A stretch of 64,000 bases of DNA, taken from NCBI RefSeq assembly GCF_001625305.1, contig NW_017802580.1:707327-771326 (forward strand), read 5' to 3'. The notes below the pieces were generated by a model that searched no databases, was not told where the DNA came from, and saw only the letters and a list, made by a program, of their open reading frames with translations. Position 1 is the first letter of the stretch; each line of letters begins with the position of its first letter. The translations under genes and the position numbers were made by a program. Origin of the DNA: Branchiostoma belcheri (Eukaryota; Chordata; Leptocardii; Amphioxiformes; Branchiostomatidae). This document shows, piece by piece, positions 1 through 12,967 of the stretch.

Positions 1-8
1 CTCTCTAC

Positions 9-11
<3 letters not shown>

Positions 12-52
<41 letters not shown>
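12..52. repeat. (TA)n microsatellite
   Basis: Uninterrupted TA dinucleotides, followed by AT-rich sequence to about 380 in which I see no exon. Confidence 0.95.
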
Positions 53-56
<4 letters not shown>

Positions 57-381
57 TTATATATATAAACGAATGCATTAAAAGGTATGTACTGTAGCAG
101 GGTCCATCTTGCCATCTACTCAAGGCACATTAAGCAAATGTTCGAATTATTTTGCAGCCGCGATCTCTTTTAATCAGAAGTATTAAACTGTATTCCATGT
201 ATTCTTCAATATCTTACTTACGAAGATACCTTGGAAGAAAAAAATGATACAGCCATGCCTTAAAATAAAAGCCAAGACGTCAAATGTGTTGTTAAGATTC
301 TATTACCGTGAAACAGGCGATTGTTAAATATACCAAATATGGCAAATAGTACATCTCTGTTTTTTTTATTTTATTCTCAAG

Positions 382-2010
382 ACTGTTCCAGTTCAACAAC
401 GCATAAGGACCGCAACTTCCTGACCTGCCAAAACAACGAGGCCGACATTGAAACAGGAGAGTGGAGTGGCAAAACGACTCTTTCAGCTGCCAACAACACA
501 GCCTGCCTGACCATGAGGCTCAAACGAGATCCCACCTATCACTACTCCACAACCATCTCTCCCTGTCTCATCCTGATCATCCTCATGATCATCACCTTCA
601 TCATGCCCATTGATAAAGGCGACAGGATTGGATTCGGCGTCACCTTACTGCTGTCCATGGTGGTGTCGCTGGTGGTGGTCACAAGTTTCCTGCCAGTTTC
701 CAATAGCCTGCCATTTATTGGTAATCCCCTTATCACACATTCAGGATCGACTTTGCTCCCGAGCACCATATCCTTAGCATGTATTTTAAATAGGTGGTGG
801 AGGAGGTTCTTTCCATCGTCTAAAAGACGAGCGAACGTCAATATTCTTCGGAACCCTTGAACCTAACCTCCTCCCCTGGCCACGGACATGCGAACACCAA
901 CAGTTCGGCTAATTGATAAGGTTTGATAGCTGTCTGACCAGATTTAGGCCACGCCTACTTTTACATACGATATGAGTCAGATTCGACCACAAACACGAAA
1001 ACTACCGATTCACACCCGAATCGTTGACCGACCATGTTTAGGCCTCTCGACAAATCCGCGAGGTTTCAAACATTATGAAACGTCTGCCTTGCGCAGCCGA
1101 ATTGTAGCCAACATCACCGAACACCAGCCAACCTACTCCCAACCATGGTTGAGGGGCGTTCGGCTGGTGTTCGGGGAGCCAAATTCGTTAATGTTTGACA
1201 TTGTCTTTAGAGGTAAAATGTTTATGAGGCCGTGGAATGTTAGAAGTTCTTTTTTCTTCTCTTCCAGCTTTGCTGATTATTGTGTGCATGGCTCTGATGG
1301 CACTCTTCATGCTGACGACGCTGTTCATCATCATCATCCACGACAAGAAGGGACCCGTTCCAAAATGGGTACGAACGGTATTCCTGAAGCACGTGGCAAG
1401 GTATGTCAAAGATTCAAATACAATACATGATAAATATAATGGAAAACCATAATATTGACCTTACTGGCCAGGTACGACAGGTCCCGTTCGGGTGATAATG
1501 TAAATTATAATATGGCTTATATGAGACCGTTGCACTGGCATCTAGACTAGCTTTATTTTATTATTTTGTCTTAGGGCCCTACTGATGGGAGACTTGACCA
1601 AGAATCTGAAAGATGAAAAGACAACAAAATACACCATACGCAAGAACGCAACAGACATCGAAGGACACAACAACGACGCGATGAAGATGGACGACGATGG
1701 CTCACCAAGCGGAGGAGACGACCCACCCATCGTCGTCATCAGGCCGGGGATGCAAAATGAGGTCGCAGCTACCCTGGGTGGGTTACAAGGAAGCGTAGAT
1801 GACTTAAAAGTCAGTGTTAGGCAGCTGTCTGGGAGCATTGATGCTCTGGCAAAGGCAAGTGGTGGTGGTGATGACGATGAAGAAGTTGGGGAGTATGCTT
1901 TGTTTGCCAGTGTGTTAGACAGGCTGAGTTTGGTCCTTTATGTCATCGCTATTGTTGTGGCCATTCCATGCACTCTGCTTATTGGTCGACCACGTATTAG
2001 CCCTGACTAA
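382..2010 (+). CDS. Cys-loop (nicotinic acetylcholine-type) receptor subunit, 3' exons
   Basis: Ligand-gated ion channel subunit of the plasma membrane; only the last three exons are in the window: 382-720, 1268-1400 and 1575-2010. GT-AG sites and phases agree at both junctions. Exon 1 encodes the end of the ligand-binding domain and TM1 (SPCLILIILMIITFIMP), then the GDRIG turn and pore-lining TM2 (FGVTLLLSMVVSLVVVTSFL). Exon 2 gives TM3 and the post-TM3 motif VPKWVRTVFL, typical of nicotinic subunits. Exon 3 encodes an acidic, low-complexity cytoplasmic loop and TM4 before a TAA stop at 2008. The acidic GDR at the start of TM2 resembles the GEK of cation channels, so cation selectivity is inferred. 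No vicinal cysteine pair is visible in the loop C region, so it is probably a non-alpha type. The upstream exons lie before position 1. Confidence 0.9.
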
Positions 2011-2090
2011 GAGAGAGAAAGAGAGAGAGAGAGACACATACACAAAGAGAGAGAGAGAGAAAGAGAAGAGATAGGCACGCAGACACATGC

Positions 2091-2130
<40 letters not shown>
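2011..2130. repeat. GA-rich microsatellite
   Basis: Imperfect AGAGAG tract starting directly at the receptor stop codon, so it would form the start of the 3' UTR. Confidence 0.9.
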
Positions 2131-2747
2131 TGTGTTTTGTTGCTTAATTTTGAATGCAACCTGTTTCTTTTCATATTGTCTGGTACTTAGGTCAATACAT
2201 GGGTCCACAATATACCATTCTCCCTTACAGAGCTATCTGCACCAAGTTAGATAGATCTGTGATGAAGAATGAGAATAATTAAAAAATGTATATGCCGCGC
2301 GCCGCATGAATTCAAAAGAAGAAAATGTTTTATTAAGATTCACAATTGCAGTTTATGTTGGCCTGTTACAATGATGACCAAAAAAAATCTGCCTAAAAGA
2401 GGTCAGTAATACTATATAATGACCCCACCCTGCCGATATGAATTTGATAACTGATATGATAATTTGATATTGATATTTGATAACTGATATAAAATAATTT
2501 CCCATCATGTTTGATATGTTACATTTTATTAGGGAGGGCAAAGCTTAAACTTAATGCAAAACATGTAAGTTGTGTTTTTTTGTATTTCTTTGTTAAGAAA
2601 TTGATACACTTTAAATGTCATCTTGGTGTTAGGATTACATAATAGGATATTCTAGATACTGTCATCTGGGTTGATAAGAAAAATCTTTAATTTAGCTAGT
2701 AGCCACTATTGATTTGAAGTGTGTAATTAACTTTAAAGTTTTTTATT
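2131..2747. other. AT-rich intergenic, nothing recognised
   Basis: Short local duplications such as 'gatattgatat' near 2450-2510, but no exon, RNA gene or element end that I can support. Confidence 0.5.
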
Positions 2748-3571
2748 ACCTCCATGAAAAATGGAGGTATTGTTTTTGGCGTGTCTGTATGTCTGTGTGT
2801 GTCTCTGTCTCTGTCTGTGTGTGTTTCCACAACTCTGTAGTCAGCATAACTTCAGAACACCTTTATGGATTGTGATGATATTTGGTATGATGGTAAGTCA
2901 TGAAAAGACAAAGGTCAGTGTCAAGTATGGGTCTCCTGGTAGATGACCTTGGTACTGCGGCAGAACTTCCGGTTTTTGTATCTTTTGTTCTGAACAAGCT
3001 ATGGTCTTGACTTTTGGGTGACAGATAGCTTATTCTGTCAGAAATTAGTGGCGTAAGTTTGGTTCCCCTAGCAGCTTGTTCTGGAACTACAGGTTAGTTT
3101 CTGGTAAAAACTTTCAAAGCCAATAAGTCCAGATTGGAACAACGTATTTTCATCATTTTTGGTGTGTAGGTACCTGAGAGACAGTTGTACATGATTAAAT
3201 GCAAATTATGCAAATGAGGACTTAATTATAATAATAATTGATGAGGAAATTCTATAATTACAGTGGTTCATATAATGGTACTGCTATACATGTAATCTAA
3301 AATCTGTGGAAGGCGGAACATCAACAGATACCAATTATGCAAATTGTGACCTAATTTGTATAATTAATGTGAACATTTTATGACTCCTTATTGGTGAATA
3401 ATGGGACTTTTATACCTCGTGACATGTATAAGTTCCTTAAAGGTTAGCACCACTATGCATATATTATGTTAATGTAGAGGTTATTTGCATAATTATGAGG
3501 ACATGTTGAAATGAAGTATGAGAAAGCAAGCCCATATTTCATGGAGGTATGAGATCTCAGAACTCTTGTTT
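2748..3571 (-). repeat. interspersed repeat family X, full-length-looking copy
   Basis: The end near 3545-3571 (catggaggtatgagatctca) is the reverse complement of the start of copies at 11690 and 23371 (gttccatgatctcatacct). The other end is a short hairpin, cctccat/atggagg. Inside are the shared 'cattaattatgcaaat' and 'caaaaccggaagtt'-type blocks. It is a non-coding element about 0.8 kb long; the class is not identified. Confidence 0.65.
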
Positions 3572-4848
3572 TCAAGTTTGTGATCATTTTATATTATATA
3601 GATAGCTAAGCTACATAGATTAGGATACACATGCATGTTATCAACATATATAGCAACATTTAAATATACATAACCCTTTGGCTCAATGCCTGTTTTTCGT
3701 TTAGGGTACGAAGTTATTTTTTAATTTACGAATCCTTTATTTGCACGTAAGATTTGCAGTCAAATAATACCTATACATATGGCATTGTCTACAGTAAACT
3801 CATCAAGAAATATTCGTTTTTAAACATATAACAATATCCCATTGCATTACTGTAGTTTTACTTGCAAATTGTAAACTTTCAATATGATATTAATATGTTA
3901 TTTTAATGATTGTTTTTCAATTCTACGTATAACCAAGAATAATCTCGTGAGAGGATAACGATAATGTGTTTCCATATTTGATACAATCAAGTTTTTCTAA
4001 TTCTAACCATATAGTTTTTACAATATTGCATTTAGAAAAAAAATGTTTAACATAGTGCAAAAGAGTTACGAAACAAGCACCTGTCGTTCTCTGAAATACC
4101 CTGTTCATGTTATTTAACCCTAGTCGGGTAGACATTCTGTAGCAATGTAGTGTCTAAATCGTAGGATCCTTTATTACCCAAAAAAAATCATATTATCTTC
4201 CAGGGAGCGGTTTAGGAATCAAAAAAGCTGTAAATGTTTTCCAATAAAAGTTGCCAAGTTGGCGTGACTGTTTTCTGCGAAAGTACGATGATTTCGAAAA
4301 ATGAATTAGTCTAAACACAAAATTCTTATCAATGTAGTTTTATCTAAGGCACTTTGCTTTCTATATGAGGGACACTTCACCATTTGGGAGAAATCGCATT
4401 AAAAAAAGATATTGTATTGAAACAATAAACACGGATAAATCCCAACAAAATTTTAATGTCACTTTTACTGACATAAAGAGCCATTGGTTATCTACGATAT
4501 CATTAATATACAAAATATATTTCTATATTTACTAAAGTATAACATTATACCTTAGGTGATACATTTATTATTCGACTAGTGATCTAACCAGAAGTTAACT
4601 TAGTTAACTTTCTTGATGTCGTATTTTGTAAATGTTTATTTTATCATTCTTTAACAATAAATAAAGTTGAAGGTGTACAGATTATCAACATGCTGTCTTG
4701 TCATCTTTGTCAGAATGAAAACTAACTCAGATAAAAATAAAATAATGTTTCCCGTAGAAAAACATCTTATTACCTTATGTTATCTCCAATTGAATGTTGC
4801 AACGTGCTCAATATGTGGCTTTTAAACATTGGGCTTTAGGATTGCACA
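3572..4848. other. AT-rich intergenic, nothing recognised
   Basis: No open frame longer than about 70 codons, no element ends and no RNA gene seen. Confidence 0.5.
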
Positions 4849-4945
4849 TAGATCATATTTTCAACGACCATTGTCACCTTAATCAGGATAATAAATGACC
4901 AATCACTTTAAAATGTAATCTCGCGAGAGTTACGGTTACGGACAC
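4849..4945 (-). mobile_element. Penelope-like 3'-end remnant
   Basis: Homologous to 16655-16740 (shared ATAAATGACCAATCACTT and CGCGAGAGTT blocks). Read on the minus strand it has a CTGAT(T/G)A box, a GGTGAC/GTC hairpin and GAAA, the degraded hammerhead-like arrangement seen at the other Penelope-like copies in this window. Confidence 0.45.
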
Positions 4946-4976
4946 ACGAAATCACGTGTGTGTAACTGTAGGTTAC

Positions 4977-5019
4977 GTGAGCACGTCGGCGAAACGTTCT
5001 GCGCCTGCTCAAAACCCCA
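4977..5019. repeat. dispersed GC-rich motif, copy 1 of 2
   Basis: CACGTCGGCGAAACGTTCTG followed by CGCCTGCTCAAA. A second copy at 8357-8400 has CACGTCGGCAGAACGTACTG followed by CGCCTGCGCAAA. CGCCTGCGC resembles an NRF-1-type site, but the pair is equally likely to be part of an interspersed repeat. Confidence 0.5.
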
Positions 5020-5159
5020 ATTTTTTTATGGTTTTTGTTGGACTTTTGGTAAACTCCAAAGAGAATTGTCTACTTACAAACTGGACAGACACATGGATAT
5101 CGGATAGGGTAGTCATGCCCACTCAACTGCTCACAAGAAGTGGCGACGACGAATAAAAA

Positions 5160-7130
5160 TGAGTTGGGGGGGGGTAGGTAGGTAGGGGTTTAGAAGTGAG
5201 GACCAATACGATTCACCGTACTAGGTCGTAAAGAGATTCTAAAATATCCTAATTCAAATTATATGGGTTCAAATATCTCCTTTGGGGTTTGTCCATTAAC
5301 ATTGTGTCCTGCTACCTCAAGGTAATGCAGCACACAGTATTTGTGGGCGAACCCCGTAGTCAAAAGTAGTACGGGCACAAAGTAGGTCGGCAAATACTTG
5401 AGACAGGCGCAACGATTCTTGTGTACGACAGCGAGGCGGCTACTAGTGGTACAGGGTGGAGAAATACGTCAGATTTGAGACTTTAAAGGTTGAAATTTGA
5501 TCTTTGTTCGGTTAGCGTAGATTTGCGCCTTGATACTGTCACACCCTAGTGCTGTGCGCTTGCTGCAGTTCCATGACCTTCCGCATTGCGGTTTTAAAAG
5601 ATTGCGTCACGAGTGACCTAGCCGAAAAGTTTAGCCCATTTTGACATATTTTGTACATTATACCTTGAACTCAAGCATATTCAAGTTCTGTACCTAACGT
5701 TTGCACCTTACTATGTTTTTTTACCGCGTCGAAGTAGGTCACTTTGGGGTGTTAACTATAGAAATCCCCCGGAAACTGTGTCCTGCTTACCCTTTGCTGT
5801 CATTTTCTCGCCGCCATTTCGATGTGTCGCAGGAATCAAATCTTGTCCTACCAACTGCCAACAGCTTTTTCCCTTGTAAAATTAATCAGATACGCATAAA
5901 CGACTATGTATTATAATAATGATAGTTGAGAAACACTAGGAAAACCCTCCACAGTATGGATGGTTGGTAGATCTTAGCTCGTTAGTCTGAAAACAGTCTG
6001 GAAGCAGACTCACATATAGAAATCTGTATATTTCGTGGTGAGGCAAACCTACTCCCAAATCAACTACTTTTATTGCACTTTTTTCGCAGTGGTTTTATTT
6101 AGTGGTATAAGAAAAAAGTTTATAGGTCGTATTTCTTATCAAAAAGGTTACTAATAGATAGTATAGCAGAAATACGAAGCACCATGGTGTTATTAAACCA
6201 CCAGAAGCATTTAACAACTTACAGTAATTCGATAAATTAACAATTTTTTTTTCACTTCCGATATGGAAGCTGTCTACTTTACTGCGTTTTTACATCACTT
6301 TTGTGCCTTTAAATATTATTATGATTCTGTATTTACTATTCATTTATTCTGCAATACGCTGTCACGACATTTTTTCAAAAGAAACCTAAGAAATGATAAT
6401 CAAACTAAGGTCTTTTTTAGATTTTCAAAACATCTAACAACTGGCAAACAGCTATTGGACCATGGATAGTCCTTATATGGTTATAGGCACTGCTTGGGTG
6501 TTGAATATTAAATGTTACGTCACGCTACCAGCAGTTCTTAATCTACTTATTAGTCTACCACACCACAACCAGAGCTGACTGCACTGATTTTTTTTAAAGT
6601 AAAGGATTTGTCAGTAACGTTTAAAGACTGAGACGGACCCAGTTTATTCCAAGCAAGGTGGTCACTGACAAGTGTACGTTATAAAATCACCAATGGTAAG
6701 TGATGACGCTTATTTCTTTAAACAATGTGCCTTATATGTCCATTATTTCAATAAATGCTTGGGGAAACTGATCTTGCGTTTCTGGTGATTTGGGGAGGTT
6801 TTAGAACAAGCAGAGGAATATGATATGAGAATGATATGAGAGCATGTATCTGTTTGTTTTGTACGTCCAGTACCGAACAATGAGCTTCATTTTTTTTCAT
6901 TTGGACTTTAACTGAAACATTAGGTCCGGTTCTGATTTTGGCCAGGATACCGGTACACACCACTATGTCACATTGAAAATGTTATGTCTCTCGTCGGCGG
7001 TCGACAACCCAAAAAGGGGGTTGCTTGCTAGGGTCGGTCGAATAATTACAACGCGAGATTTTATCTTACCTAGGCATACTACAGACATGGTTAACATTAT
7101 TTCTATGTACAATTCTTTATTATGAAGCAA
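5160..7130. other. intergenic, nothing recognised
   Basis: A short G-run near 5165-5175, otherwise no exon structure, element ends or RNA gene that I can support. Confidence 0.5.
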
Positions 7131-7312
7131 GTTTAAACTGTAATTTCCAACACAAGAAAATGGACCCACCCAAATTTTCGACTGTACAACTCCAGATCTT
7201 TCTCAAGTAAGGAATTTTAAGGAAGGAATTTCATACCTTGATAAAGGCTGGAGTTGTACAGTCGAAAATTTGGGTGAGTCCATTTTCTTGTGTTGGAAAT
7301 TACAGTTTAAAC
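7131..7312. mobile_element. foldback element, 65-bp inverted arms
   Basis: Arms 7131-7195 and 7248-7312 are reverse complements with about two mismatches, separated by 52 bases. The arm contains 'cagtcgaaaatttgggtgag', the same 3'-end block as the Penelope-like copies at 13.8, 15.6, 16.0 and 37.2 kb, so it is probably an inverted Penelope-like terminal fragment. Confidence 0.75.
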
Positions 7313-7533
7313 ATTCTTCTTAATGACCTCTACCAACACAGATGAACTGTCAACAGATACAATACTTTATGTTAATTTTAAATCTTGAACTTTGCATATT
7401 GTTTGTACAGAAACAATGTTTGTACGGCAATAGCATAACATAAGAGAGTTTTACAATCTTCAGCTACCTTCACCAAATCATGCTAACGAGTACGACTGAC
7501 GACTTTTAGTTGATCATATTGACTTACTTAGAC

Positions 7534-7884
7534 TTAGGGGCTCCCGCGTCTCGTGACGCATGAGCCAGTCAAAGTAGCCCAGCTTCCTCTGTCAGCAGCC
7601 AGCCTCAAGGCTTCCTTCCAGCTCATGCTGACTGCCTGAAGGTCCCTCTCCACTGTCTGTCGCCAGTTTATCTTTGGGCGCCCCCTCCTTCTCCGTCCTC
7701 CTGGGCACCACTGTAGAACATGGTTGGCGAGTCTAGTTGGTGGTAGTCTGACAGCGTGTCCGAACCAGCTGAGCCGGCGTTTGCAAATGATGGAGGACAC
7801 TGGTTGTTGCCTAGTTTGAAGTCTGATGTTATTATTCGAGATAAAGTCATCCCATCTTAATGCCCAGGATTTTCTTTCGATCAT
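7534..7884 (-). mobile_element. LINE remnant, RTE-type reverse transcriptase C-terminus
   Basis: A 116-codon frame ends with the post-RT tail typical of RTE-clade non-LTR retrotransposons: RRLSWFGHAVRLP, the basic GRRRRGRPKINWRQTVERDL block, then the final 'AADRGSWATLTGSCVTRRG'. Only this C-terminal stretch is recognisable; no endonuclease or RT core is seen at higher coordinates, so this is a strongly 5'-truncated copy. Family membership is inferred from the tail alone. Confidence 0.8.
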
Positions 7885-9251
7885 ATTGTCTTAACTATTA
7901 TTAAGTTATATAAAAAAACGGTCAACTTCATTAAACCCTATGGATTTATATAGAATCTTTGTCTACTTTTGGTAACCAATATAGAAAAGTATAGATGGGC
8001 CGTCATCCTAAAATACGCAAATACAATAATCAACATAAAAGAGACATTCTGTCGAAACGCTATGCACAATGCATTAAACGGGCACAATGCGTTCTGCCGA
8101 CGTGCCCCTATATAAGTATATTAGTATATTGTGCCTTGTGCTATTGGTTATTGTAAATAAAGGTCAATTCTTTGCCGCAGTGCGCTGAACAACATACATT
8201 TTGTATAATTATGTGTTGAGGTTTAAATTCTGGCCAGCAAATTCATAACGCAAGGCGAGGATTGTTTTGGCTCTGTAAAAATAGTGTTTTACATACATTT
8301 TAAATTGTGAAAATTCTAAAGAATAATAGTCATGTGACCTGTACTAATTAGTCTGCCTCAACACGTCGGCAGAACGTACTGCGCCTGCGCAAAGCCCCTC
8401 ATTTTTCTCAGTTTTCATGAGATATTTGGTCAACGTTGCATCAGAATTTTGCCTGTTAGAAACGATATTTTTCCAACACAACATTTGGAAACTACCGACG
8501 AGATGTTAACCTTATATATACGAATATGACCTTATATGAGGCCCAAAATAAAAATGCTACTATACCATATGTATACCAAGGAGCTTTCATAACTCCTTAA
8601 GAATATTCAGCTGGTATTGTGAATTTGCCGCATTACATAGAGACGTACACGACAAGCCGGCGCATGCTGGCTTTTTGCGGAATGTAAGAATGAGCACTGT
8701 ACGTATGTACTGGGTTCTTGAGTGGTGGAGCTTCGGTAGCCTGGGTGCCGCCTGGATGTCATTGTTTAGTTTGTACTTTTAAGTCTGATTCATTCTATCG
8801 CAACTCATACATCACGAAACTTCTGTATATATAGGATTTAATTTTTGTGTGTTTTGTATGAATTTAGGTTTCTGTTTCTGTACTGTACCGATGAGTGCCT
8901 GAAACTATCAATGATAATTGTTTTTTACTGAGAACAAATTGAATATCAAAATCCGAAAAATTGTAGGCAACGGCCAGTAATCGCTGTATAATGATCTACA
9001 GTTCATCAACAAGCATTGTCTCCAAGGTCACCAAGAACTACCCTCCCCCCATATACAACAACCTTCACCTTGTGACCTGTGTTGACCTTCTAACCTGGTC
9101 ACGTGATCTTCTTTGGCAGCTCATCAGGAAAGATGGCGGATTTCATCTCGATCTAAAAGCTTCTGTGCTTAAAACGTTTCAGTCGTGCGCATCAGTTTTA
9201 CTAATGCATTTTCTTATTATTGACCAGTTCCCGGAATGATTTAACTGAAGG
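7885..9251. other. intergenic upstream of the NHL gene
   Basis: Contains the second copy of the GC-rich motif (8357-8400). The promoter and 5' UTR of the gene starting at 9252 should be here, but I see no TATA box or other site I would defend. Confidence 0.4.
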
Positions 9252-11663
9252 ATGTCTGGAACTACAGTGTCAGAAGACATACTATCTACAAATGGTAAGG
9301 ATTTCTTCATTGTATCACACAAGTACAGTCATATCTGAAGCCCTTTATGTTCAATAATCAGCATTTGTCAAAGGGGGCAAAGAGAAATTTTGAAATCAGA
9401 CTTTAAAGCGTTAAACATATACAATGTATACTTAAATTTGCCCTTTGTACTTGCAGAAGGTAGTGATGTAAAGAGCCCAATATATTTGCCTGCAGAAGAT
9501 CAACGGTGGTCAACAAGTTTACTAGAAACTAAAGAACTAAGTACCCTGTACACTGAAAACACTGACTCAAAAACAATGCCAACCTTCTCTGGGAATGTTT
9601 CAAGTATTGATGAAGAAAGATCAGCAGCAGGGGCCACAAACAACGCTGACAATGTTGAACCTACGAACAGCTGTGTAAGTCAGCCTAAAACGTCAACTGG
9701 ACATGATACCACCAAAATTAATGATGCTCTGGCCACCTCAGAAGCCATTGGTGAAAATACTACACTTGTTGACGAACTCGAGGACAGCACTGGAGACAAC
9801 AGTGCATCTGGGGGAAATGAAAACGTCTCTGTTCCAACTGTAGATGCTAGCAATCTAGAAGACACAGACAGGGAAACTAATATCAACCACTCAAACACCG
9901 TAGCGAGTTTAGATTACACTATTAACCCTGACAGCGAAGATGTTGACAACGAAGACCACGCTAATGTGTATGAAAACCCCAATGGAATACTTGGTAAAAC
10001 AAGCAACGACACTGATACCCCGGATCCCAACAACAGAGTACTAACTAATCCGATGTATGAAGCAGATGTAAGCCAACCACACCCAGAAGATAGAAACAAT
10101 GATGAACACAAGCAACAGGATTCGTCCAACACAAAGAGCTACCGACCCACAGCAGCGAACTCAAAGGATGAGAAGAATTTAAAAAAACTTCAATCCCAAC
10201 CAAACATGAAAGCACTGCAGCCAAATCCGATGTACGGACAATACAATCTCAACCAGTCGGCAGGGGGTAAGACAAGTACTTAAAAAAGTTTAGTTTTACA
10301 AGGTCACATCAATCTAAGGCTTCTGGTTACTGAAAATTTTGACAATGCAAGGGCACATCAATCTAGGACCTCTATAGCTAGTTTCTGAACATATTAGTTT
10401 TGCAAGGACATATCAATCTAAGGCTTCTTGTGACCGAAAAGTTTATGGTAGAAGGGCACATCTATGTAGCTGTTGGTTCCTTGAAAAGTTAGTTTTACAA
10501 TATCACATCAATCTCGAAAACTTCTAGTTCTGGAACATTTTATTTTTAGAAGGCCACAACAAGTTAAGGCTTCTGTTTCTGTCCTGCTTAAGCTATATAA
10601 GGCCACATTAATCCAGGACTTCTAGTTCCTAAAAAGGCTTTACAATGCCACATCAATGTAAGGCTTCTGGTTCCTGGAAATTGTGCTTTTACACGGCCAC
10701 ATCAATTTCAGTCTTTTGGTTCCTGGAAATTTTAGTTCTAAAAGGGCACATCTACCCAATGGTTTTTTTATCATCATCATCATCATCATCATCATCATCG
10801 GTCGGCCGTTTTGGTTCCTGGAAAATTTAGTTTTATAAGGTCAGATCAATCTAAGGCTTCTAAAGCTAGTTCTTGAAAATGTTAGTTTTACAAGGCCACA
10901 TCATTCTAAGGCTTATGGTGCCTAGAAATTATAATTTTCAAGGCCACATCAATCTAAGGTTTATGGTTCATGGTAATTTTACTTTGATAAGGCCACCGTC
11001 AATCTAAGGCTTCTGGTTTCTAAAAAAAAGGCCACATCAATCTAAATTAAGGTTTCTGATTCCTTGTGTTAACGGAAAAATGTAGCAAAAGATTAGTATA
11101 ATCTTGGCATTTGTCCAATGCTTCATATATTTTTATACTGAGGCCAAATTACAAACTAACTTCAAGTTAGACTCTGTTTTCAGACCTGGTTTAGCATTTT
11201 TGCAACTTTGGCAACAAATCCGGTAACCTAAAAGGTTCATTTCAACTAACACGGTCATTTCAAGTAACACAAAATAGCGTATTGTAACCCGATACTTTTT
11301 CGAACGTGCCTAGTAATGGGAAGGAATGCCGTAGTAACAGACCGCCGTGTAAGGTTATTTTACCTGATACTTGGTGATTTGACTCAGAGAGATAAACTAG
11401 TGTGTAATATAGTTTTAAAAAATTCAATGAAGGAAAATAATAGTACATGCTGCGCTTATGGTAAATTTTACATACTGTTAGAAACGTTTTCCAGTAGTTT
11501 TTTTTTCTATTCTTTTTCGTTTTTTTTGACAGACAATTCTCCAGGGTATCGGTACTGCTACTGGCTCATCGCTTTTGGAGTTTTCCTAGTTATAATCGCA
11601 ATAATTGCAACGGGAATAGTTGTGGGAGTGAGCCACAACGACCAGGACGGAGGTAACACCACG
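9252..11663 (+). CDS. membrane-anchored NHL-repeat protein, N-terminal exons
   Basis: Three intact exons join in frame: 9252-9294 (start MSGTTVSEDILSTN), 9457-10266 and 11533-11663. The product begins with a long Ser/Thr/Asn/Asp-rich cytoplasmic region of about 285 residues carrying repeated tyrosine motifs (VYENPNG, NPMYEAD, NPMYGQY). A single membrane segment follows, YCYWLIAFGVFLVIIAIIATG, then an N-glycosylatable ectodomain. This is the layout of the large amphioxus family of type II membrane proteins with extracellular NHL (TRIM2-like) repeats. The next exons are at 15407-15545 and 16911-17755. The NPxY-like motifs suggest PTB or SH2 binding, which is inference. The start codon was chosen because the first exon's phase-1 junction gives an uninterrupted frame; no upstream ATG in frame was needed. 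Confidence 0.8.
10290..11060. repeat. intronic minisatellite, unit about 50-60 bp
   Basis: About 12 diverged copies of 'aaggccacatcaatctaagg' + 'cttctggttcctggaaattt' in the second intron of the NHL gene. Unlike the arrays at 31-54 kb, the unit does not contain the exon end or splice site. Confidence 0.85.
10768..10800. repeat. (ATC)n microsatellite
   Basis: Eleven or so TCA/ATC units inside the minisatellite. Confidence 0.9.
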
Positions 11664-11689
11664 GTAAGGTATTACGTTTCATTCATTAA

Positions 11690-12300
11690 CTAGAGTTCCA
11701 CGATCTCATACCCTCGCCAAATGATGTTACCCTTAGGCCTTGACGAATGTTGACGATTCGCATTAATTATGCAAATAAGGCAATCATTTGCATAAACACT
11801 ACCTGCCAATGTTCATCTTCTTCACAATTACACATGCCACACGTTTGAATAATCATATCATGGAAGGTAGCAGATTTATAGCAATTCCTCATTAATTATG
11901 CGTATTAGCTGCTGACTTGCATAACTATCATTTTCATATGTCAAGCATTCTTTAAGGTACCCACATACCAAAAATCATGATGATCCCTCAATCGGTTCTT
12001 GAGTTATCCTCCTTAAAATATTTTTCAACGGATGCTTCTGCAGTTCTAGAACAAGCCGCTAAGGGGTCCAAACCCATGTCACTTCTTCCCCAGCCAAAAA
12101 AACTACCTGACATCCAAATTCAGTGACCCTACCATGTCCAGATCACGAGATATCAAAACCGGAAGTTCAGCTGTAGTACCATAGCAAGACGCCAGGGGGT
12201 CCGAAATCTAATCAGTTCCAAGTCTCATCAAGACCTACCCACCTACCAAATATAAAAAAAATCCATCTTAGCCCTCATCTATCTAATAAATACAGATACA
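11690..12300 (+). repeat. interspersed repeat family X, 5' part
   Basis: Starts 'tagagttccacgatctcata', near-identical to 23373. Shares the CATTAATTATGCAAAT, 'caaaaccggaagttc' and 'gacctacccacctacc' blocks with 23371-23782 and 25400-25968. Confidence 0.65.
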
Positions 12301-12967
12301 GGGCTCGAAATTCATTTTTGGGAATAGGTGCACTGGTGCACCCGACCTAAAAAATTAGGTACACAATTTTTTGGGGGGTTCACCATATGAAACAAAACCT
12401 ACTAGTAATCGCAGGTCTTACTGCTTCTTTCCTGAGCTTGAATCTAAAATGAGAGCTAACTTCAAAATCTTAAACATTACTAAACAAAGATTTATTATTT
12501 CATGATACTTATAGACCAAGAATATCCAGTATACTAGTATGCACTTCTAATGTTAAAAATTCCTACAAAAATATTTGGGTGCACCAGTGGCAATAAGAAT
12601 TGCAAGAAACCAAGGAGATATGGCAAGTCTAAACCACATGTAAATGTATGACACTGGTATGTCATAGAGCCTTCTAACACAATCTGAAGGAAATTATTGT
12701 TCTAGCGCAATAGCCATTTTGTGCTGGCCTAGTGGATAGCGACAGTTTTGCCGTTCCTTACTTAGCATTCTGTGAATATTTGGGGTGGAGTGGGTTTTAA
12801 GTGTATTTAATTTTGTTAAGTTTAGAACAGGAGGGCCTTGTACGCTTTTCATGCTTCTTCCCTCCTCCTGCACCTGTTTTATCCTTGTTTTGTGTATCAC
12901 TTTCTGTTGTTGTTTGATGTTTAAATCCGATTAAATAAAATCAAATCAAATAGTAATCTTATCAAGC
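12301..12967. repeat. unclassified repetitive segment in NHL intron
   Basis: Begins 'cagggctcgaaattcatttt' and contains 'tgcactggtgcaccc' twice in variant form; ends with an (AAATC)-type tail at 12930-12955, as LINE or SINE 3' ends often do. No coding content recognised. Confidence 0.35.

Noticed and set aside
542-841. 99-codon minus-strand frame opposite the receptor exon
   Set aside because: Shadow of the TM1-TM2 exon, which has clear protein homology on the plus strand.
8991-9239. 82-codon frame just upstream of the NHL gene
   Set aside because: No domain, not in frame with exon 1, and ends 12 bp before the chosen start; most likely 5' UTR.
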